A stretch of 64,000 bases of DNA from positions 31,674 through 95,673 of the forward strand of contig CAMDCA010000002.1 of NCBI GenBank assembly GCA_945889645.1, given 5' to 3'. This document shows positions 32,275 to 39,869 of this stretch, one piece after another. The translations under genes were made by a program, and so were the position numbers. The number at the start of each line of letters is the position of its first letter. Positions within the stretch are counted from its first letter, which is position 1. This DNA is from Rhizobium sp. Q54. Its GTDB lineage: Bacteria > Pseudomonadota > Alphaproteobacteria > UBA2966 > CAIVPW01. A model generated the notes under the pieces. The model was not told the origin of the DNA, did not search any database, and saw nothing but the letters and a program-made list of their open reading frames with translations.

Positions 32275-32750
32275 TCGGATTGCGGCGCGCGGCGCTGGCC
32301 GCACTGTTCGTTGCCGGCTGCGCCGTGCTCGCCAGTGCGCAGGGGCTGGAGCCGGTCCTGCCCGACCCGGCGCAGGAAGCGCGCGCGCAAGAGCTGCACA
32401 AGCGCATCCGCTGCCTGGTGTGCCAGAACCAGTCGATCCACGAATCGAATGCCGAATTGGCGCGCGACTTGCGCGCCGTCGTGCGCGAGCGCGTCGCGGC
32501 GGGCGACACCGACGACCAGGCGGTCGCCTATCTGGTGGCGCGCTATGGTGATTGGGTGCTGCTGCGCCCGCCGTTGAATGGACGCACGCTGCTGCTATGG
32601 CTGGGGCCACCCTTCATCTTGGGCGCGGCCCTGATCAGGACCGGGGTCTATTTCGTGCGCTCGCGCCGCACCATCCCCGAGTTCAAGCCGCTGTCGTCGG
32701 AAGAGAAAGCGCGCGTTGCCGAGTTGCTCGGCGAGGAAAGGCAAGGCTGA
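32271..32750 (+). CDS. ccmH: Cytochrome c maturation protein CcmH
   Basis: A 159-residue protein with a signal/anchor segment, the redox motif RCLVCQNQSIHESNAELARD, and a C-terminal transmembrane helix (LLWLGPPFILGAALIRTGVY). The LVCQNQ cysteines act with CcmG to keep apocytochrome thiols reduced. The short (CycL-like) form is consistent with a separate ccmI next door. The stop and the ccmI start share one base (TGATG). Confidence 0.95.
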   Translation: MIGLRRAALAALFVAGCAVLASAQGLEPVLPDPAQEARAQELHKRIRCLVCQNQSIHESNAELARDLRAVVRERVAAGDTDDQAVAYLVARYGDWVLLRPPLNGRTLLLWLGPPFILGAALIRTGVYFVRSRRTIPEFKPLSSEEKARVAELLGEERQG

Positions 32751-34147
32751 TGGCTTGGGTTCCGCTGATCATTTTGGCGCTGCTGGCGGCAGCGATGGTG
32801 GTGCTGCCGCTGGTGGCGAAGCGCAACGCGCCGAAGTCGCGCGAGGAATACGACCTGCAGGTCTACCGCGACCAGCTGCGCGAGTTGGAAGACGACGTGG
32901 TGCGCGGCCTGGTGACTCCCACGCAAGAAGCGGCCGCGCGGGCCGAGATCGACCGCCGCGTACTGGGCCTGAGCAAGACCGGCTACACCAGCAAGACCAA
33001 GCTGCCGCGCTGGCAGATCGGGTTGGCGCTGGGCATCGCGGTGCCGCTGGTGTCGCTGTCGCTGTATTTGTGGCGCGGTGACCCCGGCGCCACCGATCAG
33101 CCCTTCTCCGCCCGCCCCGACCTGGTGCGCGCCGACGTCAACGACCGCGAGTTGCTGGCGTTTATCGCCGAGCGCGAGGCCGCACTCGCCGCCAATCCGA
33201 TCGACGTCAACGGTTGGATCATCCTGGGCCGCGCCTACATCGCCACCGGACGGTTCGAAGAATCGGCCAGCGCCATGCGCCGTGCCATCAGCCTCGGCAG
33301 CACCAACGCCGGCACCTACATGGAGTTGGTCGAGGCGATCATCAACGGCACCGGCGGCATCATCTCGCCGCCCGCCCTGGAGGCGATCAACCAGGCGCTG
33401 GCCGCCGATCCGGCACACCCGGCAGCGCGGTTCTATGACGGCATCGCCAGGGCTCAGGGTGGCAAGACGCGCGAGGCGTTCGACGTGTGGCTCAAGCTCG
33501 CCGCCGACACGCCGGCCGACGCGCCGTACCTCGGACTCATTCGCCGCCAGCTGGAAGACGCGGCGCGTTCGCTGAACATCGATCTCGCCACCGTCATGCC
33601 GCCGCCGGCGCCGCCGACCTCGCCGCTGCCGTTCGGCACCATGACCCAGGAAGAGCAGACGGCGATGATCGGCCAGATGGTCGATCGCCTGGCCGCCCAG
33701 CTGGAGCAGAACCCCAACGACGTGCAGGGCTGGATGCGGCTGGCGAACTCGTACCGCGTGCTGGAGCGCTGGGACGACGCCAAGGCGGCCATCACCAAAG
33801 CAGCGGTGCTCGAGCCCGACAACGTCGAGATCCTGGCCGAGCAGGCCGGCATCTTCCTGACGGCGACCGACCCTGCCCTGCCGTTCCCAGTCGAGGTGCG
33901 TCAGATCCTGGAGCGCGTCCTGACCATCGACCCGGAGAACCTGGAGGCGCTGTACTTCGTCGGCGTCGCCGCCGCCGAGGCGGGCGAGAAAGAGATCGCC
34001 GCCGAGAACTGGGTGAGGCTGCTCAACAAGCTCGAACCGGGCACGCAGGCACATACCGAGGTGCGCGCGCGCCTCGACGGTCTTACGCGCCAGCCCGCGC
34101 CGACGCCCGCGGCGACGCCCGCTCCGGCGCCCGCCCCGCGCCCCTAG
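32750..34147 (+). CDS. ccmI: Apocytochrome chaperone CcmI (TPR protein)
   Basis: A 465-residue protein. Two N-terminal transmembrane helices (about 3-22 and 85-105) flank a cytoplasmic segment with the CcmI signature (YDLQVYRDQLRELEDDVVRG). A periplasmic tetratricopeptide domain follows (VNGWIILGRAYIATGRFEES, VQGWMRLANSYRVLERWDDA), which would bind apocytochrome c. The tail is a Pro/Ala repeat (PAPTPAATPAPAPAP). It completes the nine-gene ccm set. Confidence 0.93.
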   Translation: MAWVPLIILALLAAAMVVLPLVAKRNAPKSREEYDLQVYRDQLRELEDDVVRGLVTPTQEAAARAEIDRRVLGLSKTGYTSKTKLPRWQIGLALGIAVPLVSLSLYLWRGDPGATDQPFSARPDLVRADVNDRELLAFIAEREAALAANPIDVNGWIILGRAYIATGRFEESASAMRRAISLGSTNAGTYMELVEAIINGTGGIISPPALEAINQALAADPAHPAARFYDGIARAQGGKTREAFDVWLKLAADTPADAPYLGLIRRQLEDAARSLNIDLATVMPPPAPPTSPLPFGTMTQEEQTAMIGQMVDRLAAQLEQNPNDVQGWMRLANSYRVLERWDDAKAAITKAAVLEPDNVEILAEQAGIFLTATDPALPFPVEVRQILERVLTIDPENLEALYFVGVAAAEAGEKEIAAENWVRLLNKLEPGTQAHTEVRARLDGLTRQPAPTPAATPAPAPAPRP

Positions 34148-34158
34148 ACCGCGCGCAC

Positions 34159-35163
34159 ATGCGGGTTCTGCGCGGCATCGCCATCGGCGCAGGAGCCGCG
34201 CTGGCCGCGGTCGCGGTCGTGGTTGCGATGGTCGAGGTTGCTGGCCGGAGCAGCTACGCCGACGTGGCGCTGCCCGACATTGCCGCCGCCACCACGCCGG
34301 CGGCGGTGGAGCGCGGCGCCTACCTGGTCAACGCGGTGGCGCACTGCCCGGCGCGCCATCTGCCGCAGCCAGGCGCCACGCAGTTCGATCCGCAGCGGCG
34401 GCCCAACCTGGTCGGCGGACACCGCTGGGAGCTGGCGTTCGGCACGGTTTATTCGCCCAACATCACATCGAGCGTCACCGCCGGAATCGGAGCATGGAGC
34501 GACGGCGAGATCGCGCGCGTGCTGCGCACCGGCGTGCGGCGCGACGGCAGCTTGTCGGCGTTCATGGTGGCCGGCGTCGGCCACCTGGCCGACAACGACA
34601 TCGCCGCCATCATCGCCTACCTGCGCTCCCAGCCCGCGGTGAACGTGGCGGTGCCGGCGAGCCGGAGCAACTTCCTGGGCCGCGTCGTCGCCGCGTTCTT
34701 TGCGCGCCCGCGCCTTGACGAGAGCGAACTGGCGACCGCGCCACCGACCGCCGCCACGCCGGAACGCGGCGGCTACCTGGCCCACGGCCCGGCCAACTGC
34801 GTCGGTTGCCATTCGCCGAGCGGCCTGCGATCGGCCTTCCGTCCGGCGGCGCCCGAACTGGCCGGCGGCGTACCGGTGCCGGACGTGACCGACCCGGCGA
34901 TGGAGATCGTGGCGCCCAACCTGACCCCCGACCCGACCACAGGGGTCATCTATTCCTGGCCCGAGGACGTCTTCGTGCAGCGCTTCCGCGGCGGCCGGGT
35001 GGTGGCAGGCTCGCCCATGCCGTAGGAGGCCTTTGCCGGCATGTCGGACACCGACCTCGCCGCCATCTGGCGCTACCTGCGCACCATCGACCCGATCCGC
35101 AACGAAGTGGGGCCGACACACCGGCCCGTTGGCCGGACAGTTGGCTCGTTTCCGGCGCCTTGA
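34159..35163 (+). pseudogene. Decayed diheme cytochrome c gene
   Basis: Resembles the diheme cytochrome c family used by periplasmic dehydrogenases: N-terminal anchor (IAIGAGAALAAVAVVVAMVE), then two heme domains. The open frame stops at a TAG at 35023-35025. In the same frame, conserved cytochrome sequence continues after it (EAFAGMSDTDLAAIWRYLRT IDPIRNEVG) to a TGA at 35161-35163, so the TAG appears to replace a TGG (SPMPW). The first heme site reads CPARH instead of CxxCH (Cys66 to Arg, one base change TGC to CGC). The second site, CVGCH, is intact. Two independent lesions argue for loss of function. It directly follows ccmI. Confidence 0.75.
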
Positions 35164-35225
35164 CTTGTCCACACCCCAGGCCGATGCTGAAGCATAGGCG
35201 TTAACCAAAGGTCGTCGCGCACTCC

Positions 35226-35558
35226 ATGGTCGAGGTCACTCCAGGTTCGGCTGCACTGTCGCCGACGTCACTGAACCCAGTGGCGGCGCCGCTTGTTGCG
35301 TTCGGCGCCGACCCGACCGCCCGCACCGAGCGGGCGACGCGGGCGTCCCAGGAATCCAACCGCAACAACGACCGCCAGCAGCGCGTCGTCGAGGACCGCG
35401 TCGATGTGCGTCGGCAAGAGGCTGACGACGAGCGCCGCGCCCGCGACCGCGGCGACGAGGACCGCGTTGCCATGCGCACCCTGGAAGCGGCCGAGTCGGA
35501 GCACGCGGCCGAGGAGTCAGCCGCCCGCGACCATCACAGCGTGGACTTCCGCGCCTAG
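35226..35558 (+). CDS. Hypothetical charged protein
   Basis: A possible 110-residue protein. Residues 1-40 are ordinary; 40-105 are extremely rich in Arg, Asp and Glu (DRQQRVVEDRVDVRRQEADD, ERRARDRGDEDR) and are probably helical or disordered. I do not recognise a family. There is no good ribosome site before the ATG. Support comes from GC-rich third positions and a well-formed terminator 26 bases after the stop. It could also be a chance frame. Confidence 0.5.
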   Translation: MVEVTPGSAALSPTSLNPVAAPLVAFGADPTARTERATRASQESNRNNDRQQRVVEDRVDVRRQEADDERRARDRGDEDRVAMRTLEAAESEHAAEESAARDHHSVDFRA

Positions 35559-35583
35559 CGCAACGGCTCTTCGTCCGGCCCGG

Positions 35584-35608
35584 AAGCCCGCCTACTCGGC
35601 GGGCTTTT
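35584..35608. terminator. Bidirectional intrinsic terminator
   Basis: AAGCCCGCC (35584-35592), a 5-base loop, and GGCGGGCTT (35598-35606), followed by TTGCTTTT on the plus strand. It lies between the convergent 110-residue ORF and yciB and overlaps the yciB stop codon. This is a good rho-independent terminator for the plus strand; on the minus strand CC follows the stem, so it is weaker there. Confidence 0.75.
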
Positions 35609-36197
35609 GCTTTTCGGGGTCGGGAAGCTGGTGGCGGTTCATCAGCGGCATCTGGGCCAGGCTGAACGCCAGCACCATCGGCAGGAAGCCGAACAGCTTG
35701 AAGCTGACCCAGGTGTCGGTCGAGAAGCTGCGCCACACGACCTCGTTCACCACCGCCATGACGACGAAGAACGCCGCCCAGCGGATGGTGAGCTTGCGCC
35801 AGCCCTCCTCGTCCACCTGCAGCACGGTGCCCAGGACGATCTGCAGGAAGTTGCGCCGGGTCACCAATCCGAACGCCAGGATGGCGGCAAACAGCGAATA
35901 GATGATGGTCGGCTTGAGCTTGATAAACAGCTCGTCGTGCAGGAACAGGGTCAGGCCGCCGAACACCAGCACAACCACGGCGGTCACCAGGGGCATGGCC
36001 GGTACCCGGCGCTCCATCCACAGCGACGCGACGAACGAGACGACGATCGCCACCATGAAGGCGGCGGTGCCGGCGAAAATCCCCCAGCGGCCGTTCGAGA
36101 CGAAGAACACGACCAGCGGGCCGAGCTCGACGAACAGGCGGACGAACGGATTGACGGGCGAACGGGCGGCCGCGGGGGAGGAAGGAGCGTTGCTCAT
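35592..36197 (-). CDS. yciB: Inner membrane septation protein YciB (IspZ)
   Basis: A 201-residue polytopic membrane protein with five or six helices. Family hallmarks are VNPFVRLFVELGPLVVFFVS at the N-terminus and NEVVWRSFSTDTWVSFKLFG toward the end. In other bacteria YciB is linked to envelope integrity and septation. It lies downstream of ftsY in an order common in alphaproteobacteria (dapF-mtaB-ftsY-yciB), separated here by the small peptide gene. Confidence 0.93.
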   Translation of the reverse strand: MSNAPSSPAAARSPVNPFVRLFVELGPLVVFFVSNGRWGIFAGTAAFMVAIVVSFVASLWMERRVPAMPLVTAVVVLVFGGLTLFLHDELFIKLKPTIIYSLFAAILAFGLVTRRNFLQIVLGTVLQVDEEGWRKLTIRWAAFFVVMAVVNEVVWRSFSTDTWVSFKLFGFLPMVLAFSLAQMPLMNRHQLPDPEKQKPAE

Positions 36198-36269
36198 GGT
36201 GGGGCGACTTTAGCCCATCGTCCCGGAGGCAGCCGGCCGTTTTACTTGGGGCGCGAAGTATAGATTTGG

Positions 36270-36314
36270 GTGCCAGAAATGAAGCGGGCGCCGGCCTTTC
36301 GGCGCGGCGCCCGC
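36270..36314 (-). terminator. Hairpin terminator after the 27-residue peptide gene
   Basis: GCGGGCGCC (36284-36292) pairs perfectly with GGCGCCCGC (36306-36314). On the minus strand the stem is followed by TTCATTTCT, a weak T-rich stretch. A second small hairpin, CTCGC-TAGC-GCGAG (36321-36334), sits right after the peptide's stop codon. Confidence 0.5.
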
Positions 36315-36335
36315 GTTCAACTCGCTAGCGCGAGA

Positions 36336-36419
36336 CTACTTCTTGGTCGGCTTTCCGGCCGGCTTCGCGGCAGGCTTCGGCGCGGGCTTACCCGCGCTAC
36401 GGTTGGGCATATTGGCCAT
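36336..36419 (-). CDS. 27-residue Lys/Pro-rich peptide
   Basis: A very small ORF encoding MANMPNRSAGKPAPKPAAKP and ending AGKPTKK: a basic, proline-rich, probably disordered peptide with KP(A/T) repeats. It has an AGGGAG ribosome site 8 bases before the ATG and hairpins right after the stop, which together suggest a real gene. The longer frame in the track (to 36572) lacks such support. No family is recognised. It resembles the basic repeats seen in the VOC fusion near the left end. Confidence 0.5.
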   Translation of the reverse strand: MANMPNRSAGKPAPKPAAKPAGKPTKK

Positions 36420-36578
36420 CGAGTGGCTCCCTACAAGGCTTGATTGCGGACGAGCCGGCAGCGCAGAAACGTGGGGTGACCCAAGACCCCGGCTTTTCCG
36501 GCTCGACCCCAGGGGTGGTAGGCACCACCCTTGGGACGGGGTCCATTTTGTACTTCCACTAGCTGATTGCAATAGGAA

Positions 36579-36612
36579 AGTCGGCGCGCCAAGAAAAAAC
36601 TGCGCGCCGACT
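36579..36612. promoter_or_regulatory. 11-bp perfect inverted repeat with an A-rich loop
   Basis: AGTCGGCGCGC (36579-36589) and GCGCGCCGACT (36602-36612) flank CAAGAAAAAACT. The structure lies between ftsY and the small peptide gene and could be an operator or a leader hairpin. An imperfect repeat, CCAGGGGTGGT / ACCACCCTTGG, lies nearer the peptide (about 36508-36533). Confidence 0.5.
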
Positions 36613-36648
36613 CATCGGCGCGGCCGCAACAGGCGATGCGGATTCTTG

Positions 36649-36668
36649 GGCCGCTCTTCGGAGCGGCC
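36649..36668 (-). terminator. Hairpin downstream of ftsY
   Basis: GGCCGCTC-TTCG-GAGCGGCC: a perfect 8-bp stem with a TTCG (minus strand CGAA) tetraloop, 43 bases past the ftsY stop. A likely 3' end structure for ftsY, but without a T-run. Confidence 0.4.
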
Positions 36669-36711
36669 GGCGGCGCCAAAGGCAAAGTATTCGCTTCTGC
36701 CGGAAGGCAGA

Positions 36712-37641
36712 CTAGGCGTCGAGACCGACCAAGGCGCGGGCGAAGGCCTGGGCATTGAAGGGCTGGAGATCCTCGGCCTTCTCGCCGACGCCGATGAAGT
36801 GGATCGGCAGGCCGAATTCTTCGGCCAGCGCGATCAGCATGCCGCCGCGCGCGGTGCCGTCGAGCTTGGCCATGATGAGGCCGGTGACCTGCACCAGGTC
36901 GCGGAAGGCCGCGACCTGCGAGCGCGCGTTCTGCCCCGTGGTGGCGTCGAGCACCAGCAGCACTGCGTGCGGCGCGCCGGCATCGACCTTCTTCAGCACG
37001 CGGACGATCTTGGCGAGTTCGGCCATCAGGTCGGCCTTGTTCTGCAGGCGGCCCGCGGTGTCGACCAGCAGCACCTCGGTGCCGGCAGCCTTGGCCTGGG
37101 TCAGCGCATCGAACACCAGGCCGGACGCATCCGAACCCGCTTCGCGCGCGATGACCGGCACACCGGCGCGCGTGCCCCAGGCCTTGAGCTGCTCGATGGC
37201 GGCGGCGCGGAAGGTGTCGCCGGCAACCAGCGACACCGAGCGGCCTTCGGCGCGATAGCGCGTCGCCAGCTTGCCGATGGTGGTGGTCTTGCCGGTGCCG
37301 TTGACCCCGACGACCAGCACGACGAACGGCTGGTGGGTGGTGATGTCGAGCGGCAATTCCACCGGCTGCAGGACGGCGGCGATGGCATCGGCCAGGGCGG
37401 TGCGGGCCTCGCCGGCAGGGACGTGCGCACCCCAGCGCTTTTCGGCGAGCTTGGCGGCGATGCGGGCCGAGGCCTGCACGCCGAGGTCGGAGGCGATCAA
37501 CAACTCTTCGAGATCGTGCAGCGTCGCGGCATCGACCTGCGCCTTGCCGAACACGCCGGCGAGGCCCTGGGACAGGGCGCCGGCGGAGCGGCTGAGGCCC
37601 GCCTTGAGGCGGCCGAACCAGGAGGCGGGAGCGTCGGTCAT
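36712..37641 (-). CDS. ftsY: Signal recognition particle receptor FtsY
   Basis: A 309-residue SRP-type GTPase that docks SRP-ribosome complexes at the membrane. The N-domain is followed by G1 VGVNGTGKTTTIGKLA (about residue 111), the insertion-box region VSLVAGDTFRAAAIEQLK, G3 VLLVDTAGRLQNK and G4 MAKLDGTARGG. The acidic A-domain of E. coli FtsY is missing and the N-terminus is short and mildly basic, as in many alphaproteobacteria. Its partner ffh lies a few kb away, divergently transcribed. Confidence 0.96.
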   Translation of the reverse strand: MTDAPASWFGRLKAGLSRSAGALSQGLAGVFGKAQVDAATLHDLEELLIASDLGVQASARIAAKLAEKRWGAHVPAGEARTALADAIAAVLQPVELPLDITTHQPFVVLVVGVNGTGKTTTIGKLATRYRAEGRSVSLVAGDTFRAAAIEQLKAWGTRAGVPVIAREAGSDASGLVFDALTQAKAAGTEVLLVDTAGRLQNKADLMAELAKIVRVLKKVDAGAPHAVLLVLDATTGQNARSQVAAFRDLVQVTGLIMAKLDGTARGGMLIALAEEFGLPIHFIGVGEKAEDLQPFNAQAFARALVGLDA

Positions 37642-37662
37642 GCGACGGGAGTCGCGTCGCGC

Positions 37663-38928
37663 CTAGGCGCGCGCCAATTCAGCCAGCAGTCTCCCCGCTT
37701 GCGCCGACACCACGCGCGCCGCGACCACATCGCCGGCCGTCGCGACGCCCTCGATTTCGACCCGCGCGTAATCCTCGGCGTGGCCGAGCGAGCGGCCGTC
37801 GGCATTGGTCTCGACCAGCACGCGGACGGTGCGACCGACCTGAGCGACAAGATGCGCGGCGAGCGCAGCGGCACCCTTGGCGCGCAGACGTTCGGCGCGC
37901 GCCTTGCGCACCGCCGCCGGGACCTGGGGCATGCGCGCGGCGGGCGTGCCGTCGCGGCCGGAATACGGGAAGACGTGCAGGAAGCTGAGGCCGCAGTCGT
38001 CCACCAAGGCCAGGGTGTTCTCGAACGCGGCATCGTCTTCGGTCGGGAAGCCGGCAATGAGGTCGGCGCCGATGGCGAGATCGGGGCGCAGGGCGCGGGC
38101 GCGTTGCGCGACAGCGACCGACTCGGCGCGGCTGTGGCGGCGCTTCATGCGCTTCAAGATCATGTCGTCGCCGGCCTGCAGGCTGAGGTGCAGGTGCGGC
38201 ATCAGGCGCGGCTCGTCGGCGAGCAGGGCCCACACGTCGTCGTCCATCTCGGCCGGATCGAGGGAGGTGAGACGCAGGCGCTCCAACTCAGGCACGGCGG
38301 CGAGCAGGCGGCGCGAGAGTTGGCCGAGAGTCGGGCGGCCCGGCAGGTCGGGGCCGTACGAGGTGACGTCCACGCCGGTCAGCACGACTTCGCGGTAACC
38401 GCTTTCGACCAGCATGCGCACCTGATCGACGACGGCGCCCATGGGCACGCTGCGGCTGGGGCCGCGGCCGTAGGGGATGATGCAGAAGGTGCAGCGATGG
38501 TCGCAGCCGTTCTGCACCTGCACGAACGCGCGGGCGCGGCCTTCGAAGCTGTCGAGAAGATGCTCGGCGGTTTCGGTCACCGACATGATGTCGGCGACCC
38601 GGACGCGTTCGCCGTCGGGGCTAAGTCCCGCCGGAGTCATCTTCTCGGTGTTGCCGAGGACGAGGTCCACTTCGGGCATGGCCGAGAAGGTGTCGGGATG
38701 AATTTGTGCGGCGCAGCCGGTGACGATGATCTTGGTCGATGGGCGTTCGCGGCGCAGGCGGCGGATTGACTGGCGGGCCTGGCGTTCGGCCTCGGCGGTG
38801 ACCGCGCAGGTGTTGACGATGACGGCGTCGGTCAGGCCGGCGGCGGTGGCGTTGCGGCGCAACACCTCCGACTCGAGCGCGTTGAGGCGGCAGCCGAAGG
38901 TGACGACTTCCGTGCCCGTGGTGGGCAC
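37663..38928 (-). CDS. mtaB: tRNA t(6)A37 methylthiotransferase MtaB
   Basis: A 421-residue radical SAM enzyme converting t6A37 to ms2t6A37 in tRNAs reading ANN codons. The N-terminal UPF0004 cysteines are in VTFGCRLNALE, VNTCAVTAEA and VTGCAAQ. The radical SAM cluster is NGCDHRCTFCIIPYGRG, and a TRAM-like domain ends the protein. The track starts at a TTG overlapping dapF and reads through a palindromic repeat. I prefer the GTG at 38928, preceded by GGAGGGTAGGGAGGGG, which is itself part of the repeat. The gene follows dapF and precedes ftsY. Confidence 0.92.
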   Translation of the reverse strand: MPTTGTEVVTFGCRLNALESEVLRRNATAAGLTDAVIVNTCAVTAEAERQARQSIRRLRRERPSTKIIVTGCAAQIHPDTFSAMPEVDLVLGNTEKMTPAGLSPDGERVRVADIMSVTETAEHLLDSFEGRARAFVQVQNGCDHRCTFCIIPYGRGPSRSVPMGAVVDQVRMLVESGYREVVLTGVDVTSYGPDLPGRPTLGQLSRRLLAAVPELERLRLTSLDPAEMDDDVWALLADEPRLMPHLHLSLQAGDDMILKRMKRRHSRAESVAVAQRARALRPDLAIGADLIAGFPTEDDAAFENTLALVDDCGLSFLHVFPYSGRDGTPAARMPQVPAAVRKARAERLRAKGAAALAAHLVAQVGRTVRVLVETNADGRSLGHAEDYARVEIEGVATAGDVVAARVVSAQAGRLLAELARA

Positions 38929-38966
38929 CCCCTCCCTACCCTCCCCCACAAGCGGGAGAGGAGAAG
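38928..38966. repeat. Palindromic repeat (CCCTCTCCCGC family) between dapF and mtaB
   Basis: CCCCTCCCTACCCTCCCCCA followed by CAAGCGGGAGAGG, one of at least four related copies (others near 48604, 53154 and 55718). It separates dapF from mtaB by about 47 bases. Read on the minus strand, its purine arm forms the likely mtaB ribosome binding site. Confidence 0.65.
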
Positions 38967-38975
38967 ATGAAGGCG

Positions 38976-39869
38976 TCAAGCGCCCTCGCCGACGGAGCGC
39001 ATGCGCTCGAGCTGGCCCATCAGCAAAGCGCGGATGTCGAAGCTGCCTTCATAGGCGGTCGAGGCCGGGCCGGTGAGGAGGATGTGGTTGTCCTCGCGCC
39101 ACAGCACGCCGAGCGGACCGCCGGGCAGGATGACGACGCCGGAGCGGCCCATCATGCCGCGGCGATGGGCGGCGACCAGAGCGGCGCACGCGGCCGTGCC
39201 GCACGCGTCGGTCAGGCCGGCGCCGCGCTCCCACACCTTGGCCTTGATGAGGTCGTCGCCGACGATCTGGATGACCGAGACATTGACGCGCTCGGGGAAC
39301 AGCGGCGCGGTTTCGATGAGCGGGCCGACCTTGGCGAGATCGACGACCTCGGGCATGCCGACGATGAAGACGACGTGCGGGTTGCCGACATTGACGGCGA
39401 CCGGATCGCCCATCAGCACCTTGCCGGCGTCGCCGGGCTGCGCGACCTGGAAGCCGAGGTGCAGCGTGTCGCGCTCTTCCGACAGCGGAATGTCCTGCCA
39501 GTCGGTCTTCACCGGACCCATGTCCACGGTGATGAGCCCCTCGCCGCCGTCGTAGGCGTCGAGCACGCCGGCCTTGGTCTCCAGCGTGATGTGGTCGCGC
39601 TTCTTTTCCTTCATCACGCGCGCCGCGATGCAGCGCGAGGCGTTGCCGCAGGCGGACACTTCGCTGCCGTCGGCGTTGAAGATCTGCATGAACACGTCGG
39701 CCTTGGGCGTGTTCTTCAGCACAATGACCTGATCACAGCCGATGCCCAGGTGGCGGTCGGCAATCGACTTCACCTCCAGGGGCTCGAGGTCGATGGCGTC
39801 CTTGCGGGCGTCGAGCACGACGAAGTCGTTGCCGAGGCCGTGCATCTTGATGAAGGGCTGCTTGCTCAT
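38976..39869 (-). CDS. dapF: Diaminopimelate epimerase
   Basis: A 297-residue PLP-independent epimerase converting LL-DAP to meso-DAP for lysine and peptidoglycan. Both catalytic cysteines are in place: NADGSEVSACGNASRC (about residue 75) and LTDACGTAACAALVAAHRR (about residue 225). The start MSKQPFIKMHGLGNDFVVLD is typical. It is first in a dapF-mtaB-ftsY-(peptide)-yciB run and is divergent from ffh across a long intergenic region. Confidence 0.97.
   Translation of the reverse strand: MSKQPFIKMHGLGNDFVVLDARKDAIDLEPLEVKSIADRHLGIGCDQVIVLKNTPKADVFMQIFNADGSEVSACGNASRCIAARVMKEKKRDHITLETKAGVLDAYDGGEGLITVDMGPVKTDWQDIPLSEERDTLHLGFQVAQPGDAGKVLMGDPVAVNVGNPHVVFIVGMPEVVDLAKVGPLIETAPLFPERVNVSVIQIVGDDLIKAKVWERGAGLTDACGTAACAALVAAHRRGMMGRSGVVILPGGPLGVLWREDNHILLTGPASTAYEGSFDIRALLMGQLERMRSVGEGA

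Noticed and set aside
30736-32610. 624-residue minus-strand ORF opposite ccmF-ccmH
   Set aside because: Antisense to genes with intact WWD, WCVPC and LVCQNQ motifs; low-complexity Arg/Asp/Gly sequence.
36343-38769. 808-residue plus-strand ORF opposite ftsY and mtaB
   Set aside because: Both opposite-strand genes have full catalytic motifs; the long frame results from high GC at third positions.
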